Source: Oryctolagus cuniculus (lineage: Eukaryota; Chordata; Mammalia; Lagomorpha; Leporidae). Taken from it: a stretch of DNA of 64,000 nt. The notes beneath the pieces were generated by a model that ran no database searches, was not told where the DNA came from, and saw nothing but the letters and a program-made list of their open reading frames with translations. Shown here one piece after another: positions 24,284-34,596 of the stretch. The stretch covers positions 123,774,116 through 123,838,115 of the forward strand of contig NC_091441.1 in the NCBI RefSeq assembly GCF_964237555.1. The letters run 5' to 3'. Each line of letters opens with the position of its first letter. The stretch's first letter is position 1. Both the position numbers and the translations under genes were made by a program.

Positions 24284-26449
24284 GCCAGAACTGTGAATAA
24301 CAGTAATATAGTCCTTGCAGACCTAGTCAAAAGCACACAGCTCCTGTCATCTCCTCCCCGGGTCAACCTGTGTTTAGTGCTGGGTAATCGCACACACTGA
24401 TTCTAACCAGAGGCTAAAACCACAGCACAGTTTCAAAGAAAGAAACAAGCAGCTCTGAGGAATGCGAAATGCATGTGTGTTGGTCAAATTACTGATACAG
24501 AGCAAGCAGGAAAAAAGAATCACAGAGTAACTCACTAATAAGGAGTGATGAAAATCACAACTGGGAAAATTTCCAGGAGTCACAGAGCTCATCATTGCTG
24601 GGCTACATTTATGATAACCATTTTCTGGTGGCAAACAGTCGTGTGCACTTAGAGAGACTGAAACAGTGCTGGGCAGATACAAGCGATACATTCCATAAAT
24701 GGTGAGCTCTCCTTAGAAAGACAACATAAATCCCTCAGCAAGCACAGTACTCCTATATCTTTGTATTAGCTAACAATTTTTTCAAAGCAAAGGTTTGGCT
24801 CTCGTAACCCTGGAGCACACGTTTTGCTTTAAAACCAGTATAATGAGCCAGGGCTGGCCAGGTCTTTGTGGATAGAGAGCATCTTTGTGGTCATCTGCAC
24901 CAGGCAGGCACCTGCTGTTCCAGTGCAGCTGTTGTGTGTTCTCTGGGAAACTTCGAATTACAGAAACCAGAGAACTTGTGAAACTCTTGGAATCCTATGA
25001 ATGATTGGACCTGTGTAAGACCTCAGAGCCGAGCTGCAGAGCTCTGACCCTCGCCAGCATTTCACTCAAGCACCCACTGGTGTGATGCAGGGGCTAGACG
25101 ACACCCAGTTTACTTTTAATTCTTTTTAGGTTCATTCATGCTGGGTGGACAGGCCTCACCCTCACTTTAAAACGGCTTTGCCATTGCCTCTGGCAAGGGA
25201 TAATCCAAGTCAGTCACATTCTCCCAGGACACTGCAAAGTCCACAGGGAAGACACGGGAATTATTTAGAAGAAAAAAATCTTTACAATCCCTAGTAATGT
25301 CATAGAAAGACTTTAAATGCAGACTATTCAAAAGAAGATGTGAAATAATGGGAGCACCTTGTGCCATCATTTCTTTGGCTGCAATTTCTCTTTCAGTTTA
25401 AGAATCTCACCATGCATCTATCAGTGTCTACCATGTATCTTGCTTGCTTCAACCTGGTCACTAAATGGCCACAGGTGACACAAAAACATTAAAGGAAACC
25501 AAGTAGCAACTCCCATGACAGAAGGTTATCGGTGAGCCCATCTCGGAGGCACTGTCAAACTACTGCTGACAACAGGAAGTGTCAATCCTTACATTTTATT
25601 AACTGTGACTTTGTAACTTATTTTTTAATCATTCCAAGCAAGGCTTCAAGACTCAGGAAGGGACTTGCGCCCCACTGAGAGGTTCTCTTAGGCACTACCC
25701 ATATATCTGCCCAGTCTTTATAAAGGATCTTGCTTGGCTCTGAAACACTTTGTTACTTTCTTTTATGAGAATCACAGACACTGGGAAGCCAGCAAACCTC
25801 GAACCCCGGTCATCTCCTGTGTGACTCTTGTCCAGCATTTGGTGACAGGTGGCACAAAGGGCCAGGAGGGCCTTTCCACACTCCACCCTGAGCTCTCCTC
25901 AGACAGAGTATTTCCTTTCTAAGTACATTTCCCACTTGCTGCTTTCCTGTCAAAGTGGAGGTGCTAAACTTTCTGCCAGGGCATGGCAAGGATTCCCTTC
26001 ACTCATTCCAAATTCTCCTCTTGCTTAGGCTCTCACTGACAGCTTCCTCAGAGACCAGCAGGCCTGCACTCACTGCCTGCTCAAAGCCTTCCCAGCTTCT
26101 GTCTTTCATCCATGGTCATTGTTGCTCCTTCCGTTATGTTGGATCCAACTCTTGGTACTTGGATTTGTCTCAATTACTGTGATTACAAAAGTCCTGGAAC
26201 TTAGAAGCTTAAAACAGCATCATCTCTACCTCTTGTTTTTGAGTGTTCACGGTGTGGACAGCGTGGAACAGAGACACTCTGTCTGCCACATAAGCTTTGA
26301 GATCTTGGTTGGACTCAGACACAGAACCTGGAGTCCCTGGGTTCCCGCCTTCTCTCCTTTGGGAAGCGCATGCTGCCAGATGCCTGGGACTCCGGTTTCT
26401 CTCCCTGCTGGGGCTCCCCATAGCATGGTAGGATTCCAAGGGCAAAATT

Positions 26450-26503
26450 CAACAGAGAGGGAGAGAGAGAGGGAGAAGCAGTGGGAGAGGGAGAGGGAGA
26501 GGG
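26450..26503. repeat. (GAGAGG)n purine-rich simple repeat
   Basis: GAGAGG/GAGGGA units over about 54 bp. Frames through it are low-complexity. Confidence 0.8.
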
Positions 26504-27326
26504 ACATTTATTACTGCACAGCATTGTCACTGTGTATCTGACACTTCTAGGTTAAGTCTGTTTCAATCAGTACATTGGTAAAACCACCCCAGCCTCCTCT
26601 GTTCCTCACTGTCCCTCTTGAGAAGCTACCGATACTGCGGATCACTGCTCCTCTGAAGGGATCCTGTCATTTCTGCAGGTTCACCCAAGCTGCATTTGTC
26701 ACCCCACATGTGTATGTGTTTTTCTGCCATGTGTATTTTGCTACAATGTGATCAGCTGTCAATTTTTGTTTGTGGAGCTAGATTTTGACCAGTTACGACC
26801 TCACCGCCGTAGTTCAGCCCTGTTTCTACGAGAGAACCCCTTAGAGGGGTCACTCGAGTGTTCAGTTCTGCATCCTGGGAGCTCCAGGATCAGGCATCAC
26901 AGCTCCAAGGAATGGCGGGAGCTCTCCCTGTGCCCTAGGCGGCCTCTTCTGCACACTCCCATGTCAGAGAAAGGGGCACTGAGTCCTCGGACCCGTCCAC
27001 CACAACACTCCACTCCCCAAGAGCCCGCCCTTCAACCCTCTCCTATTGGGCCTTAGGTTCTGCCCTGAGCTCAGACCACCTGGACGCACCTGGACCATGG
27101 CAGTCGATGAACCTTAGTTCTGCCCCCCTCCCTTCCTTCCTGGCTTCCTGGCTCGTGCTGGACCCTCTCCTGTTTTTTAAACACTGTCAATTTTTCCCCT
27201 TTGACTATATTCTCGGTACTTTCTACTAATATATCTCCAAGATTATCTTTCTTTAGCTAAGAACCCTCAGCCAAATCTAAGTTGTCACTGAGACATCCAG
27301 TACCTTGTTAGTTTAGATCATTTTAT

Positions 27327-27341
27327 AAAATAATACTTTTT
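27327..27341. repeat. Target-site duplication of the L1, left copy
   Basis: AAAATAATACTTTTT occurs here and, identically, at 28573-28587 on the other side of the minus-strand L1. Confidence 0.85.
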
Positions 27342-28412
27342 CATTTAATGAATGCATTTTTACATAGATACAACTTCAGGAACACAGTGGTTCTTTCCCT
27401 CATGCCCCCCACCTCGCTCCCTTCCTGCCTCCCATTCCCTCTCCCATCTCCTTCTTCATTATGGATCATTTTTAGTATGACTTTATATATAGAGGACCAT
27501 CTCTATGCTAATCATAGATTTCAACAAATTGCCCCCACGCCCACACACAACATACAGAGTACAGTGTGTGGAGAGAATTTGTAGTCGATTCTCACATTGC
27601 AATTCAATAGGGACAGAGGTCCTACCTGGGAAGCAAGTGCACAGTGACTACTGTCGTTCCTTTAACAATTAACACTCTTTTTTATGATGTCAGTGATCAT
27701 CTCAGGCTCTTGTCATGAGCTGCCAGGGCTATGGAGGTCTTTTGTGACTATAGACTCCGTCATTATTAGAACACGGCCATAAGCAAAGAGGATGTTCTCC
27801 TCTCCCTTCAGAGGAGAGTGTCTCCTTCTTTGATGACCCTTCCTTTCCTCTGAGGTCTTGCAGAGATCCTCCGTGTAGGGTTCCCCCCACCCCAGAGTCT
27901 TGTCTTTCCATTCCTGAGATGCTCTTGCAGGCCTTTCAGCCTGACCAGGAAAGCTTATAGGTTGATTCTGAGGTCAGAGTGTTATTTGGTACGAAAGTCA
28001 TTCTAGGAGTCTGCTGTGCGGACTGCTTCCAATATTGGTCCTTCCTTTTTAATTCTATTATTTTTACTGGGTATTTGATGTTATTCATGTTGTCCCTTTT
28101 AAACTTAGATCGGTCTATCTGTTGCCTTTAACACTTAAGTTGATCATTGTAACAGTGAAGATGGTGTTTATACCACTGATTCTTATGGGTTTGGAGCCCC
28201 ACGATTAGTTCTTAGGCTGCACCCTTACAGGTGAGTCTGTATGCCTGTATGCAGAACTATACTGTTTCACAGTTTTAGACTACCTCCTCCATCTCTTATT
28301 CCCTCCCTTTTATTAACTGGTATCTTTTCCCAATTGCTTTAAAATACATATAATTAACTCTGTGTTACATAGAGAGTTCAGCCTATAGTGTGAGGTAGAT
28401 GAGAGAGAGATG

Positions 28413-28446
<34 letters not shown>

Positions 28447-28572
28447 ACAGAGGAAAAAGAAAAAAAAACAACAAAACAAAACCAAAAGGATATACACAGT
28501 AAAAATTAACGATAGTTAACTGTCTCTCGACAATCAGGTCAAAGATTCTTTAGAACATCAGTTCTGAAAGTT
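27342..28572 (-). mobile_element. 5'-truncated LINE-1 (lagomorph), 3' UTR and adjacent region
   Basis: Read on the plus strand this follows the reverse complement of a lagomorph L1 3' region: ATGAATGCATTTTTACATAG, a pyrimidine-rich CTCCCATCTCC segment, GATTTCAACAAATTGCCCCC, GACAGAGGTCCTACCTGGGA, CAAGTGCACAGTGACTACTG and CATGAGCTGCCAGGGCTATG. It ends with a GA run at 28405-28445 and text near CTCTCGACAATCAGGTC. About 1.2 kb is retained and the 5' portion is missing. A perfect 15-bp target-site duplication brackets it. Confidence 0.88.
28400..28446. repeat. (GA)n run inside the L1
   Basis: GAGAGAGAT, then GAAGAGAAA and about 12 GA units. It belongs to the purine/pyrimidine-rich part of the L1 3' region and is probably length-variable. 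Confidence 0.85.
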
Positions 28573-28587
28573 AAAATAATACTTTTT

Positions 28588-29165
28588 TTAAGGTTTGTTC
28601 TATTACGTTGTATGGTTTCCAGTTCACCAGAAATTTGCAAACTTATCTGCTATTATTTCACCCTGAACATGACTAATATGTATCCATTTTGTCATGCATA
28701 TCCCCAATTTCTTCCTCTATCTGGGAATATTTTATTCTGTGCTGGGCACATATTTTAAGTAGAATTCTAGACAATGTGGTCTCTGGAAGATGCTATCTTC
28801 TCCCAGGAAGGATTTGTTGCTTCTGTCTGGCAGCATGGCACTGTCAGTCTGGGTCTCAGGACTGAGTATGCTGAGGGCACTTCTGAGCTCTGGCAGAGGC
28901 TCCGTACTGAACTAAGAAGAGAGACAGCTTGTTGTTATGGAAATTGTGTTCCGTGATTTATCAAAGTTTAAATACAAGGAAGCCTTGTTCTGCTTCTGCA
29001 GACTCGCTGTTTCTATCAATTCCACATTCTTTCATCTAAAGATATAGGAGGTGCCTAGCAGGAAGACTTAGGGCATTAGGGCCTGCCTTCAGAAGCCAGT
29101 TCCTGTGAGAAAGTTGATTATAGAACTGAGTCACACCTGCTGCTACAAACGCCCCTCTGCCCAAG
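28588..29165. other. Unclassified non-coding DNA
   Basis: Text such as TTTATTCTGTGCTGGGCACA resembles an old transposon, but I cannot assign a family. No gene is supported. Confidence 0.45.
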
Positions 29166-29349
29166 GCTCCCCACGTGGCCAGCCCTCCCCCACGTCATCA
29201 GCCTACTCATCAGCTCCCCACGTGGCCAGCCTTCCCCCACGTCATCAGCCTACTCATCAACTCCCCACGTGGCCAGCCCTCCGGCCACGTCATCAGCCTA
29301 CTCATCAGCTCCCCACGTGGCCATCCTTTTGTCCCTGGCTGGCCACGTG
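29166..29349. repeat. 47-bp minisatellite with CACGTG in each unit
   Basis: Tandem units start at CACGTG positions 29172, 29219, 29266 and 29314 (spacing 47, 47, 48). A fifth CACGTG lies at 29344 in degenerate sequence. Each full unit also holds CACGTCATCAGCC and CTACTCATCA. Units differ by only a few bases (for example CCCTCCCCC against CCTTCCCCC and CCCTCCGGC), which suggests recent expansion. The peptide repeats seen in translation are a by-product. Confidence 0.92.
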
Positions 29350-29929
29350 ATCACCCCTCTGCTCCCTGACTCACTGCATGATTATTCCTCTGCCCACTCT
29401 CTGCCACTGTCATCACCTGACCTTGCCAGATGACTGGACCAACAGAGCCTGCCCACCCTTGGACTGTAAACCTCTAAAATAGTTAAAAAACCAAAAGTAG
29501 CTTCTTTCCAGTACTGCTGATTGTAATGAAAGGCTGACTAATGCAATGCTATTCCCATCAATTTATTTTGTTAATCTATATGGAGAAAAGGTTAAACTAG
29601 TTCACCAGAAAATACCAATGCATCTCTTCTTTAGATTGCATTCTCTACATGATTATCAGTTCTGAATTGAGACACACACTGGATTGGCTCTATTGGGTAC
29701 ACTGTTAAGCACAGCCTGACTCCATGTATGTCATCAGGTGCAAAGGGAACAATGCTCCTTCCACACAGACAGCAAACTGCATGGCAGGCCCCTGCACAGT
29801 ATCAGCAATGAAAGCTTTGTTCTGAGCCTCTTCACATCTTTGAGGAAACTCAGTTGACTTATCTGAGCTTCAGTTGTTTAAACTACAGGAAGGATCATGT
29901 CAGGAAACCCAGGCAGGTAAGAGTACTGA

Positions 29930-29991
29930 GGAGGGGCATGGCAGGTGTGTGGACAAAGTGGGAGGGGCATGGCAGGTGTGTGGACCAAGCA
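29930..29991. repeat. 31-bp tandem duplication (two copies)
   Basis: GGAGGGGCATGGCAGGTGTG begins at 29930 and again at 29961. The two 31-bp units differ at a few positions near their ends. Confidence 0.88.
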
Positions 29992-30367
29992 GGAGGCTTC
30001 ACTTGTACATGACGGCCTCTTCTGGTAAAGAAACACCATCAAACTAAAAAAATGTAAGTGCGGCCTGTGACACAGGACATAAAGTGGTAAAGGACATTTC
30101 TGTGTGTGTGTCTAGCCATGAATGTCACGTGCAGTGGTAAAACAGATAGGAATTAATATCAATAATTAAACTCAAAATCGAATCACCTGTGTATACGTGG
30201 TCCTATCATTACTTTCTTCTATGAAATAACATGAAAATCTCTAAAACATTAATCCCCCAGTGCTCTTCCCCAATCTGACAGAATATTTAAAGAGTGAAAA
30301 TGTAATCGGACACCCTGAGTAGATCAAAGAAAATGTAAACCTTCATCTTCTCTGTTTGTCTTCACAG

Positions 30368-30409
30368 CTTAGCAGCTCCCGCACTTAGAGACTTCCACGG
30401 CCACCTCAA
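30368..30409 (+). other. Candidate 42-bp exon (weak)
   Basis: A strong acceptor-like stretch (TTCTCTGTTTGTCTTCACAG, ending at 30367) precedes 42 bases, which are followed by a donor-like CAA|GTAAGG at 30407-30415. One of three frames is open across it (LAAPALRDFHGHL). No homology is recognised, and chance pairs of splice-like sites are common in introns. Confidence 0.15.
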
Positions 30410-32524
30410 GTAAGGCGCGGTGCAATCCAGCCGTGCAGTGTGCTAATGCGTCTCAATAATGACAAGGAAGTGGCCTCCTTTAATGGGGGCAAAGGTTTTC
30501 ATTTGTTATTCATTTAAGAGCTTAAACCTATGGTTAAAAAGGATTATGCTTCTTCTCTGATTGTCAGCCCATGTCATCAAGTCTTGAGTCGTGCAGTGTG
30601 CCTGGTGAGAGTATCAACAAAGTCTGCTTCTTAGAAGCCTCCATGCTTCATCCACTGGTTAAGCGAATATTTTCAGGATGCCCATGAAGTTCTGGGCTCT
30701 GCTAGCTGTGGGGATGAAAAAGTGGCTGAGAAAACAAGCCAGTCCTGAGAGTACCCTGAACCGTGGAGGAGATGGACACAAGGTGCACACACACGGCACA
30801 GTAATGAGACCATCAGAGCAACCCTTGGCCCAAGATCCCTCCGGCAGGCACCTGAAACCGCCAAAGCTCCTGAATTCTGTGCACATGTATGTGCATCTAT
30901 GTGCACATATGTGTGCTTGTGCATGTGCACACATATATTCCGTAGATACAAATTTATAAGGAAGCTTTATTTATAGATTAGGCAAGGAGCTAATAACCAA
31001 TAAAACAAGTAGAAAGTACTACATAGAGCCGTGTGGATGTGGTGTTTTTCCACTAACAACCACAGGGGAGGTCACATACACAACGAGGACATGCTGAACA
31101 AAGTGCCGATTCAAGAACGAGGCAGGGCTGAGCTGCGCAGCACTAGATTTCATCACACTACTCCAGACAGAGCACAGTTTAGAACGTATTCACTGTTGTT
31201 TCTGGAATTTTCCAACTAGTTTCAGTTCTCAGTTGAATTACAGGTAAGTGAAGCTGCAGAAAGAACTGTGCATAAGGGAGAGAATACAGAAATACAAATG
31301 TACTTCAGAAAGGTCATGGAAAATGGAATTAAAAGATCATATATTTTGATGAATAATTTTATAATCGATGTACAGTTTCTCCACAGCACATATTTCCATA
31401 AGCTTTTTGAAGACCCCCTCACAGATGTGTGCAGAAAACCTTCCACAACAAGGCACTGGGTGGAAAGATGGTGTTACCAAGCATGCTAGGGCACAGATAC
31501 AAGTATCTGCCGCACTGGGCTTTTGAGAAGGGAAAGGCTCCCTCTTCAGCCTTGAGGGAGTGGAGGAACACACACAAGTGCTACTGCTTATTGAAAGGGG
31601 TATGGATTTTGGGCAGAGGAATGAAATTGCTTTGTATTAAATTGTAAGTATTTTGTGGTTCCAGAACATGAACAATGATCAAGGCAATCCCCACAAGGAT
31701 TATCATGACATCTGTAACGCCCAGTGGAGACCGCCACCTGAGACAACACAGCTGGTAAGACAGGGGGAGGACACGCTCTCATTTCCTACAGCCACGGAGC
31801 TCCGTGCATCGTTTCGGCCTGACCCTCACCTTCCTCGGGACTGTTAAGTCGACAGCAAGTGTGGCATTGGCAGCAGCACACACCCTGCCCCATTTGCTAC
31901 AGGGCTCCAATGTGCGGGATTATCTAAAATCACACAGTTGGCACATTCGGGGGTGTTGGCTGAGGAGCTATGCTCCGGGACAGTAGTAGCTGACAGTTTC
32001 CAAATCATGCCTTGGTTTGTGGAGATGTCATCACTAGGTGTGAGAATACCAGGAGGGTGTTCTTGATGATGCCATCTTATTCAGTTTGCATCTCTCTTTG
32101 AAATGATTTCCTCTGGACAGGCTACAGTTAGGGCAGAGTCCTTCATGGGAGTCACTCTTTAGAGATCAAGCCACCCTTTCTTTACGACCTCCTGGTAAAC
32201 TTATCTATTTTCATCATGGATGATACAGTGATGCCCTCTTGATTTTGAGAACTTTCATATTTCTCCCTTATGATCAAGATCTTTCTTTCCAGAAAAAAAT
32301 GCTGGTGGCCATCATGCAGCTGGATCTTGTTTATCCCTTCTGGGCAGGCTGGATGGGTCCTTGTTTGTGGTCTGATCTCTTCCATGATGTGAAGGAAGAA
32401 GCTCACAACCAGGAGCAAGAATCAGGAACAGAGTTGGCTCTGTTTCAGCCACAGAGAGCTCTAGGTAGTTGTTCTGGAGCCCACTGTTGGGTTTAAATCT
32501 GCTTTGTAGGTGACAGTAACCATC

Positions 32525-33327
32525 TCAGAGTATCAGGGCACCTTTATTTTTAAGTAGTACTTCTGTAGAATTTTGACAGACAGCAAGCACAAACGTTAAA
32601 AAGGAAAATGCAAAATAAAATCAGTAAGTGTGTAACAAATTGAGTTTGTATCTCAAAAATAATACAGAAGAGCTATAATCTAACAACATGCATATTCTAA
32701 TTTTTAGAAATTGCTTTTACAGCTACACCATTTTTATCAAAGATTACAAAATGTCAATTGGTTATAAAATTAATTTAGTTACTGGTTATTTACATAAGTG
32801 TAGCAAAAAATACTAAAAAGTATTTTACCATATAGTAATTTCTAATTTATAAAACTCTCAAGGTTAGGGCACCAAACCAACAAAGACTCCAGATGTTTAC
32901 ACATAACATCTTGTCTTTTGAAGTGTCAGTAGGTTTTTGAATTTTGGAGGAATTAAGTTGGCAGAAAAAAGTAAAGACTTCTATCATTGTTGAAGCAAGT
33001 ACATTTTGCTAAATTGTGGTAAATGAGAGATATATCGATAAAAAAAAAGTAATTTCAAATCCAGAAACCAAAAAGCATTTTAGTAAGAACCAGCAATGTA
33101 TTAAATACAGACATAAAAAAATAAATGTTGTCCGTTCATCTACTGTTGTGTGATTCTCATTCTGCATTTCTTCCTTAGCATTTTCATTAACCCAGCAGCT
33201 CCTTACTAGAGCCCTGGAAGTTGTTACCAAGTCCACTGCTCTTAAAGGTATCAGAAGCCTGCGTGCAACAGCAGGTGGTGGAGTCCTGCTGTCCACCCCC
33301 ACGTACTGGAATGTCACTGTAATGATT
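32525..33327 (-). other. Candidate terminal exon with 3' UTR (minus strand)
   Basis: On the minus strand a pyrimidine-rich acceptor (CTTTTGGTTCTTCCTTAG) ends at 33328. From 33327 a frame of 46 residues runs to TAA at 33187-33189. It begins NHYSDIPVRGGG, contains a CCC cluster and ends in GSSKELLG. About 650 bases of AT-rich sequence follow, with a minus-strand AATAAA at 32543-32548, and the whole block contains no recognised repeat. An alternative acceptor ends at 33317. Against it: a longer overlapping frame of 102 codons exists (33009-33317), I do not recognise the peptide, and no upstream exon was found. It could also be a conserved non-coding block. Confidence 0.3.
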
Positions 33328-34087
33328 CTAAGGAAGAACCAAAAGCCAGAGAACAGCCATGGTTAACACTCTGATGATAACTCAGTAATCAAACCGGAAA
33401 TTCCTTTTCTCTCGTTGCATAAAGCATTTTAGAAAGGGCCTCAGGATTTCATGAGGCAATTTCTGTCCTTCCAAGTCCTCTGTGGCTGGGATGGGAGGGG
33501 CAGGCAGAGAGATCTCGGAAGTGAGGTCCTTCTCAAGAATCTAAGGAGCGTGAACGGTGCGGTGCCAGGCCAGGACTGCAGGGCTTTCACAGACGCTGAC
33601 TTAATGTTGGAACATTTCCATTACTAACATCTGATATAAATATAATTTAAAGAAAAATTACCATTATTTTATTACTTGACAATGTTCCTCATCTATATAT
33701 GCATGTAGGGGTGTGTGTGTGTGTGTGTATTAAACAAACCTAATTAATAATTATCTGTACAAGATGAAAGATACAGCCTTTCAAGATCTCCAGAGGCCTA
33801 GCGGAAAATCTGAAAGTAAAAAGACTTAATTTGGGCCTTGATATTGAGGAAGCCTGGCAAATATGTCAAAAGATTTAAAGCATTTGATCATTGTGAAATA
33901 ACAGGCATCCATTTATTCTGGGTGACTTAACTAGAGTTACAAAGTTGCTACTTGAACCATTATAAAATAGTCTTTTTAAAAACCGTAACTCTTAGTAATG
34001 CTGAAGCAGTCTTGATGCTTATCGTGGAAATGCATTCGCTAAGGGGCCCAAAGCTATTGTCCTCTATGGAAGTTAAGAAGCCAAAGC
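33328..34087. other. Unique non-coding DNA
   Basis: Contains a short (TG)9-like run at about 33710-33728. Nothing else is recognised. Confidence 0.5.
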
Positions 34088-34256
34088 AGCAGTCAAGATA
34101 GCACTTGGGACACCTGCATCCCCTGAGCTCACGTTCCTGCTGTTCCCAATCCAGCTTCCTGCTAATGGATACCCTCACCTCGGAGGCAGCAGGTGATGAT
34201 TCAAATACTTGGGTCCCTAACACCACCTTTCAAATTATAAAAATAAAATAAAACTT
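34088..34256 (+). mobile_element. Old CSINE, internally deleted
   Basis: GCACTTGGGACACCTGCATC, CAATCCAGCTTCCTGCTAAT and GAGGCAGCAGGTGATGATTC are typical of the older CSINE type. The 3' half of the body is missing before an AAAATAAAATAAAAC tail. Confidence 0.82.
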
Positions 34257-34304
34257 GAAAGAGGAAATTCAGAATAATAGAGTTTATATTTAGAAGCATT
34301 TATC

Positions 34305-34596
34305 TGCTTTAGATTTGCTAAACTGTATTTAACTGAGAGACAGGAGCAAGGGAGAGTCCTCTCAATTACTGGTTCATTCCCCAAATGCCTCCACGGGTCA
34401 AGCAGGGCTGGTCTGGGGCCAAACCCAGGAGACAAGAACTCAATCAGGGTCTCTCACGTAGGTGGCAAGAGACCAATCACCCAAGCCACCCCCACTGCTT
34501 CCCAGGGTCTGCATTAGCAGGAAGCTGGAGCCAGGAGCTGGGGCCAAGTAATTGATTCCAGGGGCTCCAGGGTGGAACTGCTAGGCCAAAACCCCT
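34305..34596 (-). mobile_element. Old CSINE
   Basis: Minus-strand diverged copy with AACTGAGAGACAGGAGCAAG, a CACTGCTTCCCAGGGTCTGC core and GCATTAGCAGGAAGCTGGAG. It faces the plus-strand copy at 34088 across a gap of about 50 bp. Confidence 0.82.

Larger units (their letters stand above)
23301..27326. other. Unique or unclassified DNA with simple repeats
   Basis: A 169-codon frame at 23584-24093 (+) is Pro/Ser/Thr-rich, overlaps other frames and has no domain I recognise, so I do not call it coding. The segment at 26.1-26.6 kb faintly resembles an old interspersed repeat (GGAACTTAGAAGCTTAAAAC) around a GA-rich patch. No gene is supported. Confidence 0.45.
29350..32524. other. Unique DNA with weak exon-like signals
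   Basis: No confirmed gene. It contains the 31-bp duplication, a possible 42-bp exon at 30368-30409 and a TG/CA-rich alternating patch at 30880-30940 (GTGCACATGTATGTGCAT). The sequence GGACTGTAAACCTCTAAAAT near 29460 may be a fragment of an old LTR. Confidence 0.45.

Noticed and set aside
29166..29349. CRISPR-like array
   Set aside because: The repeats are head-to-tail without unique spacers, and the genome is mammalian.
29105..29369. Repeated-peptide frames (HQPTHQLPTWP-type)
   Set aside because: They are a by-product of the 47-bp minisatellite. Both overlapping phases are open and the period is not a multiple of three.
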